Positions 1 through 5,654 of a stretch of 6,595 nt of DNA are shown piece after piece (within the stretch, counting starts at the first letter, position 1; every line of letters begins with the position of its first letter). A model generated the notes under the pieces. That model saw nothing but the letters and a program-made list of their open reading frames with translations, ran no database searches and was not told the origin of the DNA. The stretch spans positions 1-6,595 of the forward strand of contig DAOWJU010000127.1 of NCBI GenBank assembly GCA_030640215.1, given 5' to 3'. Origin of the DNA: Desulfuromonadales bacterium. Its GTDB lineage: Bacteria > Desulfobacterota > Desulfuromonadia > Desulfuromonadales > BM103. The position numbers and the translations under genes were made by a program.

Positions 1-169
1 CCCGCTCAGGGGCGAGCCCCACCAGTGCTTCTTTGTTAAGCGGATCGACCAGCGCCGTATGCTCAGGGCTGGACGACACGTTCTGCCTGAAATCATCGAG
101 CAGGGTACGGGTCCCCCAACAGCCCGCGTCACCGTAATTTTTTATCTGTTCTTTACTGGCGAGTATCAA
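1..169 (-). CDS. AMP-forming acyl-CoA ligase, N-terminal fragment (cyclohexanecarboxylate-CoA ligase-like), runs off left edge
   Basis: Only the first 56 codons lie in the window, and the frame stays open to the edge. The predicted start is a TTG at 169-167, preceded by a perfect AAGGAGG four bases upstream; no ATG or GTG lies near that site. The translation begins (M)ILASKEQIKNYGDAGCWGTR and continues with a helix and a segment reading HTALVDPLNKEALVG. This matches the N-terminus of AMP-dependent synthetases often annotated as cyclohexanecarboxylate-CoA ligase or fatty-acyl-CoA ligase, in which an opening helix and a W-G-x-x-T-L motif precede a segment like ALVDP. Such enzymes adenylate a carboxylate with ATP and transfer it to CoA in the cytoplasm. 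None of the catalytic A3-A10 motifs is in view, so the substrate class is uncertain. It begins 34 bases after the acyl-CoA dehydrogenase stop and is probably co-transcribed, suggesting the two enzymes share a substrate. Confidence 0.68.
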   Translation of the reverse strand, partial: MILASKEQIKNYGDAGCWGTRTLLDDFRQNVSSSPEHTALVDPLNKEALVGLAPER

Positions 170-173
170 CGTT

Positions 174-180
174 CCTCCTT
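174..180 (-). promoter_or_regulatory. Shine-Dalgarno site deciding a TTG start
   Basis: On the minus strand the bases read AAGGAGG, an almost perfect complement of the 16S rRNA 3' end. They are followed by AACG and then TTG. The spacer of four bases is short. An ATA codon follows directly and would have a better spacing of seven, but ATA is rarely used as a start. The site lies in the 34-base gap after the acyl-CoA dehydrogenase stop, so the ligase has its own ribosome entry point. Confidence 0.7.
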
Positions 181-203
181 GCAACCTCACTTTGGGGCGG
201 CAT

Positions 204-1448
204 TTATTCGTAGATTTTCTCGTCCAATGCTTCAGCTTCCGCAGCGTCCATTTCCAGATCACGGGCCAGATCCAAACCATCCTTAGCGGCAAATTCCCGA
301 TACCACTCATGAGCAACGATCATCGACATGACCTCGTTGGTGCCGGTCCAGATCGACGCCAGGCGCAGGTCACGGAATATCCTCTCCACCGGAAAGACAT
401 TGGTGTAACCTATCCCCCCCATCACCTGCATGGCGTTATGTGCCACTTTCTGGCACGATTCGGTGACAAATTTTTTCGTCTCCGAAACCATGCGCCGGAT
501 ATAAGCAGGATCTTCACCGACATCGACCGCCCGAGCAGTCGTGTAGGCCATCGCTCGCGAGGCATCGAGCAACATTGCCGCCTCGGAAACCTGGAAGCTG
601 ACGCCCTGAAACTCATTGATGGTCTGGCCGAAGGCTTTGCGTCGGCTGGTATACCGGGTTGCCACTTCCAGTGCCGGTCGCGCTGCGCCGATCGTCATGG
701 CTGCAGTGCCGAGCCGCTCCGGGATCATCATGGTGTTGAAGATCGCCACTCCGCCGTTGAATTCTCCGAGCAGGTTCTCTTTCGGCACCTTGACATCCTT
801 GAACACCAGACGACTTGCGCCACCACCACGACAGCCCATCAAGCCGTAGATGTAAGGGCTCTCCACCCCTGGTCCGCGATCGACAATGAAGCAGGAGATG
901 CCCTTGTGCGGGGGCGCATCGGGATCGGTTTTGGCGTAGACCAGGAAGTAGTCAGCCCCTTCACCACCAACGATGAAACGCTTCTGGCCGTTAAGCAGGA
1001 AGTGGTCACCTTTGTCTTGCGCCAGCGTGGTTGCACCGAAAAAATCGGAGCCGCCGCGTGGTTCTGTCAGGCACTCGGCAGCGAAGATCTCGCCTTTGAG
1101 GAGAGGAGCAACGTACTTCTGCTTTTGTTCATCAGTGCCGTGCAGCACAATGGCGTCACAAACCAGTTCCGCACCCACCCCGAACACGCAGGCAAAGATG
1201 TAGCCAAGGATTCCGACTTCCTCAAGCAACATGCAGCTGGTGACCCAGTCCATCTCCCGGCCCCCCCACTGCTTCGGGTAACGGCAGCCGAGCAGATTGA
1301 GACGTCCGGCTTCCTGCAGAAATTCTTTGGGGAACTGGACTTTGTCTTCGTCCATATCCAGAATCAACTGGCGAGGCACACTCTTGACGAAATCCCGCAC
1401 CTCGTCCCGGATACTTTTTTGCGCATCATTGAGAAGATGATCGAACAT
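204..1448 (-). CDS. Acyl-CoA dehydrogenase (FAD-dependent, possibly alicyclic or long-chain acyl-CoA)
   Basis: This 414-residue cytoplasmic flavoenzyme would introduce the alpha,beta double bond into an acyl-CoA and pass electrons to electron-transfer flavoprotein. The three family domains are visible: an N-terminal helical part (about 5-118), the central beta domain with the FAD-contact motif AECLTEPRGGSD (124-135), and a C-terminal helical part (about 232-383) with RRKAFGQTINEFQ (269-281) and the FAD-binding QVMGGIGYT (341-349). The position that carries the catalytic Glu in medium- and short-chain enzymes (YEGT) reads W-T-G-T here, with Thr368. An IPERL motif supplies Glu244, the helix-G position used by long-chain and isovaleryl-CoA dehydrogenases. 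A highly acidic tail follows residue 385. The ATG is supported by AAGGAG six bases upstream. Length and motifs are normal, with no frameshift. The gene sits between two acyl-CoA ligases, so it probably acts on their products. Cyclohexanecarboxyl-CoA dehydrogenase is a possible specific role because the downstream ligase looks AliA-like, but this is unproven. Confidence 0.9.
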   Translation of the reverse strand: MFDHLLNDAQKSIRDEVRDFVKSVPRQLILDMDEDKVQFPKEFLQEAGRLNLLGCRYPKQWGGREMDWVTSCMLLEEVGILGYIFACVFGVGAELVCDAIVLHGTDEQKQKYVAPLLKGEIFAAECLTEPRGGSDFFGATTLAQDKGDHFLLNGQKRFIVGGEGADYFLVYAKTDPDAPPHKGISCFIVDRGPGVESPYIYGLMGCRGGGASRLVFKDVKVPKENLLGEFNGGVAIFNTMMIPERLGTAAMTIGAARPALEVATRYTSRRKAFGQTINEFQGVSFQVSEAAMLLDASRAMAYTTARAVDVGEDPAYIRRMVSETKKFVTESCQKVAHNAMQVMGGIGYTNVFPVERIFRDLRLASIWTGTNEVMSMIVAHEWYREFAAKDGLDLARDLEMDAAEAEALDEKIYE

Positions 1449-1484
1449 CTTTTTCTCCTTACGGGCAGCCCTCTTGAAAAGTTC

Positions 1485-3059
1485 TCAGGCTTTACCCTGT
1501 GTCAACTCAGCCTTGAGATCCTTCTTCAAGATCTTACCGGTCGCTGTCATCGGTAGCGACTCTCGAAACTCGACGATCCGGGGATACTTGAATGACGCCA
1601 TCTGCTCCTTGCTCCAGGCAATCAGTTCCTGCTCATCAAGGCTGGCTCCCTGTTTGAGCACAACATAGGCCTTGACCTCCTCGCCATGCTGATCATGAGG
1701 CACCCCCAGTACCGCGACCAATGAAACGGCCGGGTGGGTCATCAGCACCTCTTCAACCTCTCGTGGATAGACGTTGAAACCACCACGGATAATCATTTCC
1801 TTGAGCCGGTCAACGATATAGAGATAGCCATCCTCGTCCAATCTTCCCAGATCACCGGTATAAAACCAGCCATCCTCTTTCAGCGCAGCCCTTGTCTCTA
1901 CCGGCTTGCCGTAATAACCCTTCATAATATTATGACCACGGATAATCACCTCGCCTACTTTACCAGTCGGAAGTCTGTTGTTATCAGTATCGACTACGTG
2001 AACCTCTATGCCCCAGATCGGTGTACCGACGGAACCAGGTTTACGTTCTCTGGACAACTGATTAAAGGTCGCAACCGGACAGGTTTCTGAGAGCCCATAG
2101 CCTTCGAGGATGGGGATCCGGTATTTCTCTTCAATGCCGTGAATGATTTCCAGGGGCAAAGCGGATCCGCCGGAAGCCCCGAGACGCAACCGTTCGGTTA
2201 TCCCCTCCATATCGAAACGCCCCTCCGTATCTTCATAGGTGAGCAGCGCCCAGTACATGGTCGGCACACCGACAAAGATAGTTCCACCTTCACTGTGCAA
2301 AGCCTCAAAGACCGCCTCGGCAGAAAAACGCGGGATGAAGACCAGGGTATTGCCTAGTGAAAATCCGGCATTCATCTGGCAGGTCTGGCCGAAGGAATGG
2401 AACAACGGCAGGGTAACAATATGCACGTCGTCATGCTGTAAAGCGAAGCACTCGCGCGTAATGATGGCATTCATTGTCATATTGGAGTGGGAAAGTTCCG
2501 CCCCTTTGGAAGTACCGGTGGTTCCTGAAGTATAGAGAATTACGGCGGTGACATCTGAATTTGTACAGGCAATATCAAAATCGGCAGACTGTTCTGCCAT
2601 CATCTTGCCCAGGCTGCTCGTTCCCGCGATAGGTGAAGGATTCACAGGGTCGGCCGTCATCACCCAGAAGTGCTCGCAGGCATCTGCCCCCTGATAGCCC
2701 TTAAAGCCTTCCTCGGCCATTGGCAGTTGCGGAGTGCCTTCAAAACAGAAATAGGCCTTGGCCTGACTGTCGTTGAGATAATAGGCGATCTCCCTGTCAG
2801 TCGACAGAACATTGAGCGGCACCACCGTCGCCCCGACCTTGAGGATGGCGTAATAAACCATTGGGAAATAAGGCAGGTTAGGACAGCTTAGTGCAACATT
2901 GTCTCCCTTGCCGATTCCGGCGGCTACCAGGCCGTTAGCGATCCGGTTGACAGACTCATCCAGTTGAGCATAACTGAGCCGGGTTGTGCCACAGACTACA
3001 GCGGTCTTTTCGGGATATTGCTTGGCACTGTAATCAAAGGCAGAGGCAAGATTGAGCAT
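1485..3059 (-). CDS. Long-chain fatty acid-CoA ligase (FadD-like, AMP-forming)
   Basis: This complete 524-residue ANL-superfamily acyl-CoA synthetase converts a free carboxylate, ATP and CoA to acyl-CoA, AMP and pyrophosphate. The core motifs appear in order: A3 phosphate-binding loop ILYTSGTTGTSKG (174-186), PLFHSFGQT (218-226), A5 adenine/acyl pocket EGYGLSET (319-326), A7 GWFYTGDLG with the ribose-binding Asp (397-405), hinge A8 DRLKEMIIRGGFNVYPREVE (417-436), and A10 TATGKILK with the adenylation Lys at 509. The N-terminal domain spans about 1-415 and the mobile C-terminal domain follows. The length is typical of medium- and long-chain synthetases in bacteria with short FadD forms. The ATG has AAAGGAG seven bases upstream, and the stop is TGA. 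It lies 61 bases after the thioesterase gene and 36 bases before the acyl-CoA dehydrogenase, in apparent operon arrangement. The family is near certain. Chain length is inferred from general resemblance, and medium-chain or aromatic acids cannot be excluded. Confidence 0.92.
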   Translation of the reverse strand: MLNLASAFDYSAKQYPEKTAVVCGTTRLSYAQLDESVNRIANGLVAAGIGKGDNVALSCPNLPYFPMVYYAILKVGATVVPLNVLSTDREIAYYLNDSQAKAYFCFEGTPQLPMAEEGFKGYQGADACEHFWVMTADPVNPSPIAGTSSLGKMMAEQSADFDIACTNSDVTAVILYTSGTTGTSKGAELSHSNMTMNAIITRECFALQHDDVHIVTLPLFHSFGQTCQMNAGFSLGNTLVFIPRFSAEAVFEALHSEGGTIFVGVPTMYWALLTYEDTEGRFDMEGITERLRLGASGGSALPLEIIHGIEEKYRIPILEGYGLSETCPVATFNQLSRERKPGSVGTPIWGIEVHVVDTDNNRLPTGKVGEVIIRGHNIMKGYYGKPVETRAALKEDGWFYTGDLGRLDEDGYLYIVDRLKEMIIRGGFNVYPREVEEVLMTHPAVSLVAVLGVPHDQHGEEVKAYVVLKQGASLDEQELIAWSKEQMASFKYPRIVEFRESLPMTATGKILKKDLKAELTQGKA

Positions 3060-3120
3060 AGGGGTACTCCTTTATGAATTTGGAGGGCAGAAGATAAACG
3101 CCTTGACGCCGGGCAGCTAT

Positions 3121-3588
3121 TTAAGCGATGACGTAGGCTCCGGTACCAACGGCGATAAGATTGTCTTTTTCGTTGTGGAGCTCAATCCGCGTAACCGCCA
3201 CTTTTTTACCGATTCGCAGCAGAGAACCGGTGGCAATAAAGCGAGCACCAAAACCGGGCCGCAAATAATCGACACGCAGGTCGATGGTGCTGAGGCAGCC
3301 GAAGACCTCCAGCTTTTCCTTAATAGGGACATCGCCCATCCGTTGCTGCACGCCCATAAAGGCGACCAGACCACCGGTAACATCGATCACGGTAGAAATC
3401 ACCCCGCCGTGCAACATCCCCCGTTGGTAGTTGCCTACCAGTTCTTCCCGCATTTCGAAGCTGATCTTCGGGCTGTCATGATCAAAAGACTCGACCTTCA
3501 GCCCAAGGACTTGATTAAAGGCGATTTTTTTCTCAAAAACCTCCTGAATAATCGGCAGCATATTCATGTTTTCGTTGTTCACTTTCAT
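3121..3588 (-). CDS. YigI-like hotdog-fold acyl-CoA thioesterase
   Basis: This 155-residue PaaI-type hotdog thioesterase hydrolyses acyl-CoA to free acid and CoA in the cytoplasm. The signature is GMLHGGVISTVIDV (57-70): HGG at 60-62 starts the active-site helix and Asp69 is the likely catalytic acid, preceded by VGN (51-53). The stretch TIDLRVDYLRPG (101-112) and the following SLLRIGKKVAVTRIELHN closely match Escherichia coli YigI as recalled from memory. YigI has the same length and is reported as a medium/long-chain acyl-CoA thioesterase. The start ATG lies one base after the TGA of the sulfatase gene. No Shine-Dalgarno site precedes it; the preceding bases read ACTCCTTGAT. Translation is therefore probably coupled to the upstream gene. 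Internal ATGs at codons 8 and 10 are alternatives, but also lack a good ribosome site. The stop is TAA. Its place beside acyl-CoA ligases suggests release of CoA from stalled intermediates, which is inference. Confidence 0.88.
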   Translation of the reverse strand: MKVNNENMNMLPIIQEVFEKKIAFNQVLGLKVESFDHDSPKISFEMREELVGNYQRGMLHGGVISTVIDVTGGLVAFMGVQQRMGDVPIKEKLEVFGCLSTIDLRVDYLRPGFGARFIATGSLLRIGKKVAVTRIELHNEKDNLIAVGTGAYVIA

Positions 3589-3589
3589 A

Positions 3590-5545
3590 TCAAGGAGTCA
3601 CTATATCAAACCAGAATTCGAACTGATCCAACATCGACAACAACTGGCCGAACAGCGCCCCCTGCCCTTCCATTTTCAGTTTACCGGATTCTAACAGGTC
3701 TTTGAAAGCAACCCGTTTCATGAGTAACAGCATCAGGTCGGAGCGGTTCATAGTCACAGTGAGATCAGCAGTTTCACTCTGAATCCCGGCGATATTGTTG
3801 AGGTGGGAATTCTTCATTTCAAGCAGGAATTTTTCGTCACGGTCCGTAAAGACTATATTGATGGAAAAATCGAGTCCTTCGGCCTTCTTCGCGATCAGAC
3901 GCACCCCGAGATAATCGAACAGCAAACCTGTTTCCATCGCCGAGATAAAGTCCGGACCGGCGGTGGTCGCGACCGCTCCGGAATCGACCCCATTGCGCAG
4001 CTCCCAGGCTCCTTGCAGGTAGGTATTGCGCCAGCCGGCACTCTCCGATTGATAGCCGAGTTGCTCGTAAGTATCGGCAAGGAGTGCCTTGGCAGCACGA
4101 TTGTCCGGGTCGGCGAAGACCAGGTGGTTAACAACCTCAGCAACCCAGCGATACTCTCCATCATCAAAGGCTTTTCTCGCCTTTGTCAGCAGTTTCTCCG
4201 CTCCGCCCATGTAGGCGACATATTTCGGCCCGGAATCAACCGGGCTGAGCTTGTTGAGAGTAGCCGGGACCATGTCGAAATAGCCGAGGTAACGGTTAAC
4301 AACGGCACGTACGTTGTGGCTGTAGGAGCCGTGGTAACCCCGATTGTACCACTGATGGGACAGCTCATCAGGGACGCTCAGCTCATTGTGTATCTCGTTG
4401 ATCGTCACCCCTTGGTTGGCCAGATAGAGTGCCTGGTCGTGGATATAGCCGTACATGTCACGCTGATTTTCCAGCACCTCGATCAGCTCAGCGTTTCCCC
4501 AGTGCGGCCAGGAGTGAGCAGCGAACATCACTTCCGCGTCCTTGGCCAGGGTATGGAGCGCGATGTTGATGTACTTACTCCAGGCCAAGGCATCGCGGGT
4601 CACCGCACCACGCAGGGTATAAACATTGTGAAAGGTGCCGATAACATTCTCCGCCATCCACAAGGCCTTGAACTGCGGCAGGTAGGTGTTCATCTCCGCC
4701 GGCGACTCAGTCCCCGGTGTGTTCTGCATCACCATTTGGATGCCATCGACCTCAATGGTCTCCAGATCACCTTCGATGACTCGGGTGGGAGGAATAAAGC
4801 TGAGCATACCCTTGGCAACTCCCTTGCCGATTGCAGCATCGACTTGTCCGGTCGGCCCTTTGGGGAGGGCATTGCCATACTGGTATGTGACCCGCCGGGT
4901 CATGGCGTTGCCGGCCAGAATATTCTCCTTGAGGGCAGCCTCAACGAAACCACGTGGAGCAATGATCTCGACCTCACCATTGTCAACCTGCTGCTGAGAG
5001 ACCACACCACGAACACCACCAAAATGGTCCGCATGGGCATGGCTGTAGATGACCGCTTTAACCGGATAATCGCCCAATTCCTGCTTGACCAGTTCCAATG
5101 CCGCCCTAGCGGTTTCCGGAACAGTCAGGACATCCATAAGAATCCAGCCGGTATTGCCCTTGATGAGGGTCATGTTGGCCAGGTCATAACCACGCACCTG
5201 GTAGATGCCATCGGTTACCTGGTAGAGACCGTACTCCATGTTCAGCATCGCCTGACGTTGCAGACTGGGGTGGATAGTGTCGTAATCCTTGCCTTGCATC
5301 AGAAAATCGTAACCACCAAGCTCCCAGACAACCTGACCTTTGGCATTTTTGATTTCAAGATTTTCAGGTCGCTTAAGAAGACCTTGTTCGGACAGTTCAA
5401 AGTCTTTCACATCGTCAAATGGCAGAGACGAACGAATCTGCTGCTGGAATTCTTTGGTGTGTTGGCTCGCCGACTTTTCTGCTGCAAGAGACGGCAGTAC
5501 ACCGCAGACGGATATCAACAACAATAATGGTATCAGTTTTCTCAT
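3590..5545 (-). CDS. Secreted MBL-fold alkyl sulfatase (SdsA/YjcS family)
   Basis: This is a complete 651-residue sulfatase of the type that hydrolyses alkyl sulfate esters, such as dodecyl sulfate, to an alcohol and sulfate. Residues 1-22 form a Sec signal peptide: MRK, a hydrophobic core, and probable cleavage in SLAAE. The Cys at 14 does not fit a lipobox, so a soluble periplasmic or exported enzyme is likely. The metallo-beta-lactamase domain (about 100-380) has [10 protein letters not shown], giving His169, His171, Asp173 and His174, plus Glu280 in PGTE, Glu299 in MAEN and His344 in AAHSWP. These match the di-zinc ligand positions recalled for Pseudomonas SdsA1, residue for residue. A helical dimerisation domain follows (about 383-523, including [12 protein letters not shown] at 404-415 and a TPR-like helical stretch at 450-512), then an SCP2-like C-terminal domain (about 530-651) that in this family holds the hydrophobic substrate. 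The ATG has AAAGGAG seven bases upstream. It lies 109 bases after an alcohol dehydrogenase gene, which fits oxidation of the released alcohol. The natural substrate is unknown. Confidence 0.93.
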   Translation of the reverse strand: MRKLIPLLLLISVCGVLPSLAAEKSASQHTKEFQQQIRSSLPFDDVKDFELSEQGLLKRPENLEIKNAKGQVVWELGGYDFLMQGKDYDTIHPSLQRQAMLNMEYGLYQVTDGIYQVRGYDLANMTLIKGNTGWILMDVLTVPETARAALELVKQELGDYPVKAVIYSHAHADHFGGVRGVVSQQQVDNGEVEIIAPRGFVEAALKENILAGNAMTRRVTYQYGNALPKGPTGQVDAAIGKGVAKGMLSFIPPTRVIEGDLETIEVDGIQMVMQNTPGTESPAEMNTYLPQFKALWMAENVIGTFHNVYTLRGAVTRDALAWSKYINIALHTLAKDAEVMFAAHSWPHWGNAELIEVLENQRDMYGYIHDQALYLANQGVTINEIHNELSVPDELSHQWYNRGYHGSYSHNVRAVVNRYLGYFDMVPATLNKLSPVDSGPKYVAYMGGAEKLLTKARKAFDDGEYRWVAEVVNHLVFADPDNRAAKALLADTYEQLGYQSESAGWRNTYLQGAWELRNGVDSGAVATTAGPDFISAMETGLLFDYLGVRLIAKKAEGLDFSINIVFTDRDEKFLLEMKNSHLNNIAGIQSETADLTVTMNRSDLMLLLMKRVAFKDLLESGKLKMEGQGALFGQLLSMLDQFEFWFDIVTP

Positions 5546-5654
5546 TTGCTACTCCTTTAACTGGCCACTGAACGGTGTGCAATGTCACGAGTGAAACTCT
5601 TTAATGTTCAGCCCCAGGACTTCACTATTCACCCCGGAGCCATGGACAACACCT

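Noticed and set aside
192..1556. A 454-codon open frame on the plus strand, antisense to the acyl-CoA dehydrogenase
   Set aside because: It lies in the same mirrored codon register as the dehydrogenase, shows no recognisable domain, and extends into the start of neighbouring genes. It is a shadow frame.
3060..3120. Hairpin-like GC-rich stretch between the thioesterase and the FadD-like gene
   Set aside because: The repeated GGCG/GGCG elements on the minus strand are direct rather than inverted, and no T-tract follows, so no terminator is supported.
3052..3705. A 217-codon plus-strand open frame opposite the thioesterase
   Set aside because: It overlaps a well-supported YigI-like gene on the other strand, has no recognisable family, and its translation looks like antisense noise.
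3803..5527. A 574-codon open frame on the plus strand, antisense to the sulfatase gene
   Set aside because: Its codons are the exact reverse complement of the sulfatase codons, so it stays open only because that gene avoids TTA, CTA and TCA codons over this span. The translation resembles no known family, and the opposite strand encodes a clear full-length enzyme.
5546..5654. Possible promoter or terminator in the 109-base gap between the alcohol dehydrogenase and the sulfatase
   Set aside because: The only inverted repeat is AGTGAA/TTCACT with a loop of about 25 bases and no T-run, and no convincing -35/-10 pair or sigma-54 site was found. The gap is the largest in the cluster, so an internal promoter remains possible but unsupported.
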